Source: an uncultured Erysipelotrichaceae bacterium (GTDB lineage Bacteria > Bacillota_I > Bacilli_A > Erysipelotrichales > Erysipelotrichaceae). From it: 64,000 nt of DNA. The stretch covers positions 28,441 to 92,440 of the forward strand of contig CAMCKH010000004.1 in the NCBI GenBank assembly GCA_945875435.1, in the 5' to 3' direction. Below the pieces are notes generated by a model. That model was not told the DNA's origin, did not search any database, and saw only the letters and a list, made by a program, of their open reading frames with translations. The position numbers were made by a program, and so were the translations under genes. Position 1 is the first letter of the stretch. Every line of letters starts with the position of its first letter. This document shows positions 16,224 to 27,447 of the stretch, in pieces.

Positions 16224-17465
16224 TTATCTAGTTATTTCTATTTCTTTTAAATTAATTATGCTGTCTTGTTTAAAATTTTCTTCTAAAACTATTATATTTT
16301 TTTGATTATCAAAACCAATCAATCTGAGTTTTATATCATTTAAAAATTCTGATTTTATAGGAACACCTATTGATTTTAAATGTATCTCACTATCTTTGTA
16401 CGTTACTTCAAAAATATCTTTTAACCCAGATATATCATCACCCACAATATAAAGATAATCTTCATCTACAAGCGATCCTGAATTATGGAAATAAATATCA
16501 AAATAATCATATTCTGAATCATTTAGTTTTTCAGAATTTTTATAGATATTTTTAATTATCTCATTAGTTTTTTTATCTAAAAATCCTAATTTTTTTACAT
16601 CTATCTCATCAATATAAGTTATAAACTGAAATTCATTTAAATCATTCATTTCAAAAACTTTGGGATGACTTTCAATTTCCAAAACTTCTTCATTAAAAGG
16701 ATTTACTTTATAAACCTTATGAACTCCATCTTTAAAAGTTACATAAGTTGCGTTATCTTCATTTTTATTAGCTTCTGATCTCATTAAAATTTCTTCATCT
16801 TTTCCATTATCTCCATTTAAATTTAATGGATTATATTTTCTTAAAACTTTATTTTCACCAGTATCTAAATTAAATAAATTCATATAGGTAAATTCTTTAC
16901 CATTCTCAACACCTTTACTAAAAGATATTACTTTATTTTCAAATTGTGAAAATAAACGATAAAAACCTCCATAAAATTGTGCATCACCATACACCTCTAT
17001 TTCATTACCTTCTTTTACATAATAAGTGTAATTTTTTTCATTAACCCAATCATTAACTCTGTATAAATAATTTCCATTATGATACGCAATTCCAGTAGCT
17101 TTAATACCTTTTCTATCTTCTAGATTTTTTAATGTATGATAAGTCTTATCTTTTAAATCTATATAACCTATCCCGAAGGTATCAAATTGACCTGGACCAT
17201 TTATAATCCAATCATTTTCAGCAGTCTTTTTGATATAATTTTCATTTGTGATTCTAAAACTAAAAAATACCTTATCATCATTAATTCCTAAAATATAATA
17301 ATCATATGCGTTTGGATGTACTTGTTTTAAATCAAATGTAATTATTTCATTCACATTATAAGATCTATTTTTTGGAATTTCTTTTTCTTCAACAATTGTT
17401 TTATTTTGAAAAGTGCTACAAGAAGTTAGTATTAAAATTACTAAAAATATTATTATCTTTTTCAT
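16224..17465 (-). CDS. Lipoprotein of unknown function
   Basis: The 413-residue protein has a lipoprotein signal peptide with lipobox LTSC (Cys ~16) and a charged body of alternating short beta-like segments, perhaps a beta-propeller. I recognise no family. The Shine-Dalgarno AAGGAGG is strong. It is the first full-length gene of a two-gene unit with the C39-like peptidase, preceded by a 16-codon mini-ORF and two palindromes. It is probably anchored outside the membrane. Confidence 0.65.
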   Translation of the reverse strand: MKKIIIFLVILILTSCSTFQNKTIVEEKEIPKNRSYNVNEIITFDLKQVHPNAYDYYILGINDDKVFFSFRITNENYIKKTAENDWIINGPGQFDTFGIGYIDLKDKTYHTLKNLEDRKGIKATGIAYHNGNYLYRVNDWVNEKNYTYYVKEGNEIEVYGDAQFYGGFYRLFSQFENKVISFSKGVENGKEFTYMNLFNLDTGENKVLRKYNPLNLNGDNGKDEEILMRSEANKNEDNATYVTFKDGVHKVYKVNPFNEEVLEIESHPKVFEMNDLNEFQFITYIDEIDVKKLGFLDKKTNEIIKNIYKNSEKLNDSEYDYFDIYFHNSGSLVDEDYLYIVGDDISGLKDIFEVTYKDSEIHLKSIGVPIKSEFLNDIKLRLIGFDNQKNIIVLEENFKQDSIINLKEIEITR

Positions 17466-17501
17466 ATATCCTCCTTAAATATTAAAAACACCTAAAACTA
17501 A

Positions 17502-17552
17502 CTAATTATCTCCATTCTTATATCTATGGAGATTATAAAGTATAACTTTCAT
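17502..17552 (-). CDS. 16-codon mini-ORF with a strong ribosome-binding site
   Basis: AAGGAGG lies 5 bases before an ATG that opens a 16-residue peptide, MKVILYNLHRYKNGDN, ending in TAG. It lies between the palindromic promoter region and the lipoprotein gene (36 bases to its ATG). The peptide is basic rather than hydrophobic, so it does not look like a classical SHP pheromone. It could be a regulatory leader peptide or a signalling peptide. That it is translated is inferred from the Shine-Dalgarno only. Confidence 0.4.
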   Translation of the reverse strand: MKVILYNLHRYKNGDN

Positions 17553-17570
17553 AATAACCTCCTTATTACT

Positions 17571-17587
17571 ACTTATATTATATAAGT
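17571..17587 (-). promoter_or_regulatory. 17-bp perfect palindrome over a -10 box
   Basis: ACTTATAT-T-ATATAAGT is symmetric around one base. On the minus strand it contains TATAAT, positioned to start a transcript reading the mini-ORF, lipoprotein and C39 genes. It is a candidate operator. Confidence 0.5.
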
Positions 17588-17598
17588 TATATTGATTT

Positions 17599-17615
17599 AA
17601 TATAAGTCTTATATT
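17599..17615 (-). promoter_or_regulatory. Second 17-bp perfect palindrome at the -35 position
   Basis: AATATAAG-T-CTTATATT is also perfect, with its centre 28 bases from the first palindrome. It covers the -35 region, which has no good hexamer. Two such sites suggest cooperative binding of a dimeric regulator. The AT richness lowers confidence. Confidence 0.45.
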
Positions 17616-17658
17616 AAATATTTATTTATGGTATAATGTAGTTTAGGACTTTATAAAA

Positions 17659-17706
17659 ATAAAAAAACACTCTTATACTTTCTTTTAAAATATTAAGAAT
17701 GTTTTT
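17659..17706 (-). terminator. Terminator of the Nudix-TadA gene
   Basis: An imperfect stem ACATTCTTAATA / TATAAGAGTGT is followed by T7 on the minus strand, directly after the stop codon at 17712. Confidence 0.6.
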
Positions 17707-17711
17707 TAATT

Positions 17712-18611
17712 TTATCTTTTGTTTTTAAAAAAATCTTTAAGTAATTTACTATTTGTATGATTGTATTTTGATACTTGATGAACTTTTATTTTATGATGAA
17801 CTGCTTTATTTTCTTCAATATTGAAATTAGAAATCGCAAATCCAGCTTTAGAGTTTTTACTGATGAAATATAAGTTTTTTATCCTACTTTGAATAATAGC
17901 TCCTGCACACATCATACAAGGCTCTAGATTTACATACAAATCGCATTCTTCTAAATATTTATTTTTAAGTTTTTTTAACGCTTTATTTATAACTATCATT
18001 TCAGCGTGATATAAACAATTATTTTTACTTTCTTTTAAATTAGTAGAACTTGAAATTATCTTATTTTTATAAACTACTATTGCTCTAATAGGTATTTCAT
18101 TATCTTTGTTTTTTTTCATTAATTTTTTACAAATTTCTTCAGAAAACGAATATATTATTTTTTCATTATGTTTTACTTCTACCAACACTGAATTTTCATA
18201 TCTTATTTCTAATTCTTTAAACTCTTTACCTTTTAAAACATAATTAATAAAATATTTATCACTTTCCCACATCTTTAATTTTTTAATTTCTGTTTTAGAA
18301 TAAAAATTTAAACTACCTTCATCACATTCTTTTTTTAATTCACCACTAAATTTATCAACTAAATAAAGATATATTATTTCTAATTCATTGTTGTAGTAAA
18401 AATTAATTTTTCCTAAAAATTTATAATTTTCTATTTCAAAATTACTTTCTTCTTTTACTTCTCTTTTTAAACACTCTACAATACTTTCATTAAAAAAACA
18501 CTTACCTCCTATTCCAAGGTACTTGTTTTTATTTTCATCATCTTTTTTATTTTTATGTATTAATAAAAATTTATCATCTTTTTTTAAATAAGCTAAAGTT
18601 GTTTTTTTCAT
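17712..18611 (-). CDS. Nudix hydrolase fused to a TadA-like tRNA adenosine deaminase
   Basis: The protein has 299 residues in two domains. Residues ~1-150 form a Nudix hydrolase of the MutT/8-oxo-dGTPase kind, with the box spread over GGKCFFNES and LKREVKEES (the usual Gly after EES is Asn). Residues ~160-299 are a TadA-like deaminase with HAEMIVIN and PCMMCAGA, the zinc and catalytic motifs. TadA converts A34 to inosine in tRNA-Arg(ACG). The gene follows the SRP RNA, where tadA often lies in Firmicutes. An upstream TTG extension would overlap that RNA, so the ATG at 18611 is preferred, although it has no Shine-Dalgarno. Confidence 0.85.
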   Translation of the reverse strand: MKKTTLAYLKKDDKFLLIHKNKKDDENKNKYLGIGGKCFFNESIVECLKREVKEESNFEIENYKFLGKINFYYNNELEIIYLYLVDKFSGELKKECDEGSLNFYSKTEIKKLKMWESDKYFINYVLKGKEFKELEIRYENSVLVEVKHNEKIIYSFSEEICKKLMKKNKDNEIPIRAIVVYKNKIISSSTNLKESKNNCLYHAEMIVINKALKKLKNKYLEECDLYVNLEPCMMCAGAIIQSRIKNLYFISKNSKAGFAISNFNIEENKAVHHKIKVHQVSKYNHTNSKLLKDFFKNKR

Positions 18612-18617
18612 AATTAA

Positions 18618-18694
18618 AAAAGGCACACACAATCAGAGGGTCGTATGGCTGCTTCATTCCTGACCTGACCAGATTAGATCGTGATTGTTGTACC
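18618..18694 (-). ncRNA. ffs: Small signal recognition particle RNA
   Basis: The conserved SRP core GGTCAGG...GGAATGAAGCAGCC is present on the minus strand. The ends GGTACAACAATCA and TGATTGTGTGTGCC pair to close the hairpin, and T6 follows as a terminator. It is the short (about 75-base) form without an Alu domain. A promoter lies 7 bases upstream. Confidence 0.93.
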
Positions 18695-18700
18695 AATATA

Positions 18701-18729
18701 ATTATATAATTTTTAATTTTCTTTGTCTA
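18701..18729 (-). promoter_or_regulatory. Promoter of the SRP RNA
   Basis: The -35 TAGACA (18724-18729) and -10 TATAAT (18701-18706) are 17 bases apart. The predicted start agrees with the first G of the SRP RNA. Confidence 0.8.
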
Positions 18730-18740
18730 TGATTAATTAA

Positions 18741-18782
18741 AAAAATAAAGTATAGAATTTGTTTTTTTAACTATACTTTATT
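18741..18782 (-). terminator. Terminator downstream of serS
   Basis: The stem AATAAAGTATAG / CTATACTTTATT is followed by T-rich sequence on the minus strand, about 140 bases after the serS stop. The stretch between it and serS holds no other gene, only the parS site. Confidence 0.65.
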
Positions 18783-18904
18783 AAATTAATTTTTACCCTA
18801 TTTTTTCCGTTAATTTATTTTTTACATATCAAAATATTAACTAACTTATTTTTATTGAAATACAAACGGTTACATTTTAATAGGTAATTAACTATTTTTT
18901 AATT

Positions 18905-18920
18905 TGTTTCACGTGAAACA
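18905..18920. other. parS: parS centromere site (ParB binding)
   Basis: TGTTTCACGTGAAACA is a perfect 16-bp palindrome matching the bacterial parS consensus TGTTNCACGTGAAACA. It directly abuts the serS stop codon, about 10 kb from oriC, where parS sites are expected. It is the only such site I see in the window. ParB itself is not encoded here. Confidence 0.93.
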
Positions 18921-20201
18921 TTATTTAATTATTGTTTTACCACCCATATAAGGTTGTAAAGATTTTGGAATATTAACACTTCCATCTTCATTTAGATTAT
19001 TTTCTAAAAATGCTATCAACATTCTAGGAGGTGCTACTACTGTATTATTTAATGTGTGAGCGTAGTATTTTTTACCATCTTGACCTTCTATTCTTATTTG
19101 TAATCTTCTAGCTTGAGCATCTCCTAAATTTGAGCAACTACAAGCCTCGAAATATTTCTTTTGTCTAGGTGAATACACTTCAATATCACAAGATTTTATT
19201 TTTAAATCTGCTAAATCTCCACTACAACATTCTAATTGTCTTACAGGTATATCTAAACTTCTAAATAATTCAACCGAATATCTCCACATCTTTTCATACC
19301 ATTCCATAGATTCTTCTGGTTTACATATTACTACCATTTCTTGTTTTTCAAATTGATGAACTCGATAAACTCCTCTTTCTTCTATACCGTGAGCTCCAAC
19401 TTCTTTTCTAAAACAAGGGCTATATGATGTTAATGCATGAGGTAAGGTATCTTCTTTGGTTATTGTATCAATATATTTACCAACCATTGAATGTTCTGAA
19501 GTTCCTATTAAATAAAGATCTTCACCTTCTATTTTATACATCATATTTTCCATTTCTTTAAAACTCATTACTCCGGTTACCACATCTTTTCTAATCATAA
19601 ATGGTGGTATATAATAAGTAAATCCTTTATCTATCATAAAATCTCTAGCATAAGAAATAATAGCACTATGTAGTCTTGCGATATCACCTTTTAAGTAATA
19701 AAAACCATTACCACTAGTTTTTCTGGCGCTTTCTAAATCAATTCCATTTAATTTTTCCATTATTTCTGCGTGATGTGGTATTTCAAAATCCTTTTCAGTT
19801 ATTTCTCCAAATACTTCATTTACTACATTAAAAGTATCATCTTTCCCAATAGGAACAGAACTATGAATAATATTTGGAATTAAAAACATTAATTCTTTAA
19901 TTTCTTTTTCTAATTTAATTTCTTCAACTTCAATTTCACTAATTTTAATACCTATATCTGCGATTTCTTTTTTTAGTAATTCAGCTTCTTCTTTTTGATT
20001 ATTTCTCATCAAATTACCTATATTTTTAGAACCTTCATTACGTTTTTTTCTTAAATTATCAACTTCAACCCTAATATTACGGTATCTCTCATCTTTTTCT
20101 TTAACTTCATCAACTAAATATATTTTATCGTGTTGAAATTTATTTTCCATATTCTTTTTAACAAGTTCTGGATTTTCTCTAATTAATTTTATATCTATCA
20201 T
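18921..20201 (-). CDS. serS: Seryl-tRNA synthetase
   Basis: The 426-residue class II synthetase begins MIDIKLIRENPELV with a coiled-coil tRNA-binding arm (residues ~30-100). Class II motifs include FRKEVGAHG near 280 and APPRMLIAFLENN near the end. The reading frame extends 10 codons upstream, but the ATG at 20201 has TTAGGAGG and the normal N-terminus. Expression is controlled by the T-box leader just upstream. Confidence 0.98.
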   Translation of the reverse strand: MIDIKLIRENPELVKKNMENKFQHDKIYLVDEVKEKDERYRNIRVEVDNLRKKRNEGSKNIGNLMRNNQKEEAELLKKEIADIGIKISEIEVEEIKLEKEIKELMFLIPNIIHSSVPIGKDDTFNVVNEVFGEITEKDFEIPHHAEIMEKLNGIDLESARKTSGNGFYYLKGDIARLHSAIISYARDFMIDKGFTYYIPPFMIRKDVVTGVMSFKEMENMMYKIEGEDLYLIGTSEHSMVGKYIDTITKEDTLPHALTSYSPCFRKEVGAHGIEERGVYRVHQFEKQEMVVICKPEESMEWYEKMWRYSVELFRSLDIPVRQLECCSGDLADLKIKSCDIEVYSPRQKKYFEACSCSNLGDAQARRLQIRIEGQDGKKYYAHTLNNTVVAPPRMLIAFLENNLNEDGSVNIPKSLQPYMGGKTIIK

Positions 20202-20205
20202 TTTA

Positions 20206-20422
20206 CCTCCTAAAATAAAAAGGTGATACAAAGGGCGAATAATCGCGGTACCACCTTATTTTTTTCTTTTATAACTTTAACGCAGTAAACGGAAACTGTT
20301 AATTTCACTAAAAGGTAGATTTCTTATAGTATATTTAATGATTTTCATCACCCATCATCTTTCTGAAAAATAATTCTATAATACTTATCCTTTATCTTCG
20401 TTATGCAATAGCAACGCTATAC
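20206..20422 (-). promoter_or_regulatory. T-box riboswitch (serine) in the serS leader
   Basis: The antiterminator T-box sequence AAGGTGGTACCGCG is present on the minus strand (20244-20257). It can alternatively pair with GTATCACC in a terminator followed by T5 (about 20216-20256). About 200 leader bases upstream can form Stem I. I could not place the specifier codon with certainty; serine is inferred from serS. Confidence 0.92.
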
Positions 20423-20428
20423 CTATTT

Positions 20429-20457
20429 ATTATAACATGAAAGAATAATTATATCAA
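20429..20457 (-). promoter_or_regulatory. Promoter of the T-box/serS transcript
   Basis: The -35 TTGATA (20452-20457) and -10 TATAAT (20429-20434) are 17 bases apart. Confidence 0.8.
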
Positions 20458-20489
20458 TTCACCTTATTAAGTTAAAATTTAGAAGATTT

Positions 20490-22937
20490 TTAATTATCTT
20501 CAAGTTCTTCGTTAGAATCAATGATCGCAACACTACTTACAACTGACTCTTCGTTAGTTTTGATTAATTTTACACCTTGTGTGCTTCTTCCAGTGGTTGA
20601 AACATTTTTCAAACTAATTCTAATCACAACACCATCGTTGGTAATTATTAAACAATCCTCATCGCCAGAAACAGTTTTAAGTGCTACTAATTGACCATTT
20701 TTATCTGTAACTTTTAATGTAGAAACACCTTTAGCACCTCTTGAAGTACTACGATAATCATTAATATCACTCATTTTACCATATCCATTTTCAGATATTA
20801 CAAAGATATTTTTACCATCTCTACTTGTAGCCATACCTATTACATTATAATTTTCTACATTCATTCCTTTAACACCGCTAGCACCTCTACCAGAGATTCT
20901 GACCTTATTTTCTTTAAATCTTACGGCTTTACCATTAGATGCAGCAATTATAATATCATCATCACCAGTAGTTAATTTAACCAATACAAGCTCATCATTT
21001 TCCCTTAATGTAATCGCAATTTTACCATTTTTATTAATATTTTTAAATTCATCTAATGATGTTTTCTTTACAATACCATTTTTAGTTACAAAGAATACAT
21101 ATTTAAATTCTTCATTATCTTGTTTAATAGGTAAAATTGTTTTAACTTTTTCATCTTTATCTAAATCAATTAAATTAACTAACGGAATTCCTTTAGATAT
21201 TCTGCTTGCTTCAGGAACTTTATAACCTTTTATACGATAAACCCTACCCTTATCAGTGAAAAGCATTAAATAATCATGGGTAGACATTGAAACAAAGGTA
21301 TCAACTATATCATCTTTATTAAGAGTAACTCCTTTAACACCTCTACCACCTCTGTTTTGAGTTTTATAGGTGTCTTGATTCATTCTCTTCATATACCCAT
21401 TGCTAGTTAATGAAATAATTATTTCAGAAACAGGAATTAAATCTTCATCTTCAACATCTACACCACCATCAATAATTTCCGTTCTTCTTTCATCTTTATA
21501 TTTTTCACTAACTTCAATTAAATCATTTTTAACTATTTCAACAATTTTTTTATCATCACTTAAAATGTCTTCTAATTTATTTATTAATTCAAGTAATGAA
21601 TTTAATTCAGCACTAATCTTTTCTCTTTCTAAACCTGTAAGTCTTCTAAGTTGCATTTCGAGAATAGCTTTTGCTTGAATTTCATCTAAATTAAATCTTT
21701 CAATTAAAGAATTTAAAGCACTGTTATTATCTTTGGAATTTCTAATTAAAGTGATTATTTCATCTAAATTATCTAATGCGATTTGTAGACCTTTTAAAAT
21801 ATGTGCTTTTTCTTTAGCTTTTTTAAGATCATATTTAGTTACATTTCTTACAACTTCAATTTGGTGATTAATATACAACTGCAACAATTCTTTTAAATTA
21901 ACTTGTTTAGGAGTTTTACCAACTAAAACAATCGCATTAACACCAAAGGTAGTTTGAAGAGCAGTTAACTTATATAATTGATTTAAAATAACTTCTGCTT
22001 GAGCATCTTTTTTAACATCAATTACAATTCTAATACCATCACGATTAGACTCATCATTTAAAGCTACAATACCTTCAATTTGTTTATCTCTAACAAGTGA
22101 AGCTATTTTTTCCACCAACATCGCTTTATTAACTTGGTAAGGTATTTCTTTAACGATAATTCTTTTTCGTGAGTTTTCTTTTTCTTCAATTTCAACCTTA
22201 GCCCTAATAACAACACTGCCTCTTCCAGTTTCATAGGCTTGTTTAATCCCACTTCTTCCTAAAATATAAGCACCAGTTGGGAAATCAGGACCTTTGATAT
22301 AATTTTCCATCAATTCTAAAACACTAATATCTGGATTTTCAATAATCGCAACAATCCCATCAATAACTTCTTTAAGATTATGAGGAGGTATGTTTGTAGC
22401 CATACCAACCGCGATACCCATAGAACCATTAACTAATAAATTTGGAAATCTTGAAGGTAAAACAACAGGTTCTTTCAATTCACCATCATAATTATCAGTC
22501 CAATCAATAGTTTCTTTATATAAATCTCTTACAAGTTCTAAAGAAATTTTTGACATTCTAGCTTCAGTATAACGCATAGCTGCAGCTCCATCACCATCGA
22601 TAGAACCAAAATTTCCATGTCCATCAATTAAAGGATAACGATAACTAAAATCTTGAGCCATCCTAACCATAGATTCATAAACCGCAATATCTCCATGAGG
22701 ATGATATTTACCTATAACATCACCCACAATACGAGCTGATTTACGATGAGGTTTGTCTGGTGTAATTCCTAAATCTAATAACGAATATAAAATTCTACGA
22801 TGTACAGGTTTAAGTCCATCCTTAACATCAGGAAGTGCTCTTGAAACAATAACACTCATTGAATAGTCTAAAAAACTATTTCTCATCTCAGAAGCAATAT
22901 TAACTTCTTCTATTTTCCCATGATTAAATTCTTCCAT
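20490..22937 (-). CDS. gyrA: DNA gyrase subunit A
   Basis: The 815-residue subunit cuts and rejoins DNA. The catalytic Tyr123 sits in [10 protein letters not shown], and the GyrA box QNRGGRG opens the C-terminal beta-pinwheel. In the quinolone-binding helix the sequence is [10 protein letters not shown], so residue 84 is Ile (codon ATT) where susceptible Firmicutes have Ser. Glu88 is intact. The gene follows gyrB by 13 bases. Confidence 0.99.
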   Translation of the reverse strand: MEEFNHGKIEEVNIASEMRNSFLDYSMSVIVSRALPDVKDGLKPVHRRILYSLLDLGITPDKPHRKSARIVGDVIGKYHPHGDIAVYESMVRMAQDFSYRYPLIDGHGNFGSIDGDGAAAMRYTEARMSKISLELVRDLYKETIDWTDNYDGELKEPVVLPSRFPNLLVNGSMGIAVGMATNIPPHNLKEVIDGIVAIIENPDISVLELMENYIKGPDFPTGAYILGRSGIKQAYETGRGSVVIRAKVEIEEKENSRKRIIVKEIPYQVNKAMLVEKIASLVRDKQIEGIVALNDESNRDGIRIVIDVKKDAQAEVILNQLYKLTALQTTFGVNAIVLVGKTPKQVNLKELLQLYINHQIEVVRNVTKYDLKKAKEKAHILKGLQIALDNLDEIITLIRNSKDNNSALNSLIERFNLDEIQAKAILEMQLRRLTGLEREKISAELNSLLELINKLEDILSDDKKIVEIVKNDLIEVSEKYKDERRTEIIDGGVDVEDEDLIPVSEIIISLTSNGYMKRMNQDTYKTQNRGGRGVKGVTLNKDDIVDTFVSMSTHDYLMLFTDKGRVYRIKGYKVPEASRISKGIPLVNLIDLDKDEKVKTILPIKQDNEEFKYVFFVTKNGIVKKTSLDEFKNINKNGKIAITLRENDELVLVKLTTGDDDIIIAASNGKAVRFKENKVRISGRGASGVKGMNVENYNVIGMATSRDGKNIFVISENGYGKMSDINDYRSTSRGAKGVSTLKVTDKNGQLVALKTVSGDEDCLIITNDGVVIRISLKNVSTTGRSTQGVKLIKTNEESVVSSVAIIDSNEELEDN

Positions 22938-22950
22938 ATTACTCCTTCAA

Positions 22951-25901
<2,951 letters not shown>

Positions 25902-25912
<11 letters not shown>

Positions 25913-26105
25913 CTATTATATATTCCTTACCATTTATTTTTAAAACATCGTTAATATAAAGTTTTTTACCTCTTTCTTTAACCAATTTTTCATTTAAAAA
26001 AATTTCATTTTCTTCAATGAAAAATTTACACATCCCACCCGTATCAACAATACCTTCTTTCTTCAAAAATTGTTGTAAGGTTATATAGTTTTTTTCTTCT
26101 TTCAT
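25902..26105 (-). CDS. yaaA: S4-domain protein YaaA
   Basis: The 67-residue RNA-binding S4-like protein lies in its usual place between dnaN and recF. A terminator separates it from dnaN. TGTTATAAT (-10 at 26112-26117, extended) is 6 bases from the ATG without a Shine-Dalgarno, suggesting a separate leaderless transcript that continues into recF, gyrB and gyrA. Confidence 0.9.
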
Positions 26106-26111
26106 ATAATC

Positions 26112-26117
26112 ATTATA
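26112..26117 (-). promoter_or_regulatory. Extended -10 of a probable leaderless promoter for yaaA-recF-gyrBA
   Basis: TGT-TATAAT is followed by 6 bases and the yaaA ATG, so the predicted start coincides with the initiation codon. Confidence 0.6.
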
Positions 26118-26157
26118 ACATAAAAGTGTGTTTTAAGGCTTATTTTTGAATAAAAAA

Positions 26158-26184
26158 TAAAAATAGTGATAAATCACTATTTTA
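26158..26184 (-). terminator. Terminator between dnaN and yaaA
   Basis: The stem AATAGTGA(ttta)TCACTATT is followed by T-rich sequence on the minus strand. Confidence 0.75.
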
Positions 26185-26207
26185 ACATTTTGTTTATTTT
26201 TCAGCCT

Positions 26208-27320
26208 TTATTGCTTAATTGGTGAAACCATTTGAATTAAACCATCATTAGAATTAGATTTAATTATTATCGGTTTAATGTTACTGTTGATATTCAAATA
26301 AATATTTTCAACTTCAAAAACTTTCAAAGCATCTAATAGATATTTTCCATTACAAGAAATTTTAATTTCTTCACCCTTTAAAATTCTAACTGGAATATTT
26401 TCATCATAACTTCCTATTTCTTGATTGTTGGTGTAAATATGAACATTATCTTTTTTAATATCTAAATTAATAATACTTTTACCTTCTTTTTTAATAAACA
26501 AAGTTCTATCGATGGCACTTGAAATTTTTTTAACATCAATTTCTATTTCGTGATTAAAATTAGAATTTAAAAGTTTAGTAACATCAGGAAAAACATCATC
26601 TATCAATCTTGTTTCAAAAATAATATCATCAATTTTTATTTGAAGTTTTTTATCATTCACAATCATATTAATATCTTCTTCTTTTTCAATCAACGAAACT
26701 ATTTCTTTAATAGATTTTACAGGAATTATTAAGTTAAAATCATTTTTAACTTCCGCTTCAATTTCTTTATAAGATAAACGATAAGAATCAGTTGCGATCG
26801 CAGTTATTTTATTTTCTTTACCAATCAAATTAATTCCACTAAGTGCAGGTTTAATACTATTTTCATATATCGCAAAAGCTGTTTTATCGTTAATTTCTTT
26901 AATAAAAGATGATTTTATCTTTATTTCTTCACCTTTTTCAATAAAATCAATTCTTGGAAATTCTTCAATATCAATACCATTAATTTTATATTCGATATTT
27001 TCAGTAAATATTTTAATATAACTACCATCAATTATTTCCAATTCAATATATTCTTCATTAACTTTTCTGATAATTTCTAATAAATATTTAATGTCTAAAA
27101 TTATTCCACCTTTTTCATAGATTTTTAATTCATTTTCTTCATTTTTAGAAATATTAGCTAATATCGAGATATTAGTATCACTACAAGTTAATTGCAAAGT
27201 TTCATCATCACATTCAATTTTAATTCCTGTAAGAATCGGAAGTATTACTGATGGGCTGTAAGCCTTTGTTACTAATTGTAGTTTGTTGTGTAAGAATTTT
27301 CTGTTTATTTTAAAATGCAT
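26208..27320 (-). CDS. dnaN: DNA polymerase III beta subunit (sliding clamp)
   Basis: This is a 370-residue beta clamp with the standard length and ending (IQMVSPIKQ, matching the family's terminal MxxR/K region). It contains three repeated clamp folds and internal family landmarks such as IATDSYRLSY. It is downstream of dnaA, with Shine-Dalgarno AAAGGAG, and has its own terminator. Confidence 0.97.
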   Translation of the reverse strand: MHFKINRKFLHNKLQLVTKAYSPSVILPILTGIKIECDDETLQLTCSDTNISILANISKNEENELKIYEKGGIILDIKYLLEIIRKVNEEYIELEIIDGSYIKIFTENIEYKINGIDIEEFPRIDFIEKGEEIKIKSSFIKEINDKTAFAIYENSIKPALSGINLIGKENKITAIATDSYRLSYKEIEAEVKNDFNLIIPVKSIKEIVSLIEKEEDINMIVNDKKLQIKIDDIIFETRLIDDVFPDVTKLLNSNFNHEIEIDVKKISSAIDRTLFIKKEGKSIINLDIKKDNVHIYTNNQEIGSYDENIPVRILKGEEIKISCNGKYLLDALKVFEVENIYLNINSNIKPIIIKSNSNDGLIQMVSPIKQ

Positions 27321-27447
27321 ATATACTCCTTTACAAAATATTATTATTAACTATAGTGGAAAAGTGGAAAAGTTAATTAAGTTTAGTTAAATACCGATAT
27401 AAACAATATTTTTTAATTGTGGAAACTATTGTTTATTTTGTGGAAAA
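27321..27447. other. dnaA-dnaN intergenic region with DnaA-box-like sites
   Basis: Two sites, TGTGGAAAC (27418-27426) and TGTGGAAAA (27439-27447), resemble DnaA boxes, and two AGTGGAAAA near-matches lie at about 27354-27371. It may be the minor box cluster of a bipartite origin or autoregulation of dnaN. Confidence 0.5.

Noticed and set aside
18600..18632. Upstream TTG start of the Nudix-TadA frame
   Set aside because: It would place the first codons inside the SRP RNA terminator stem, and the MKKTT start fits the Nudix fold better.
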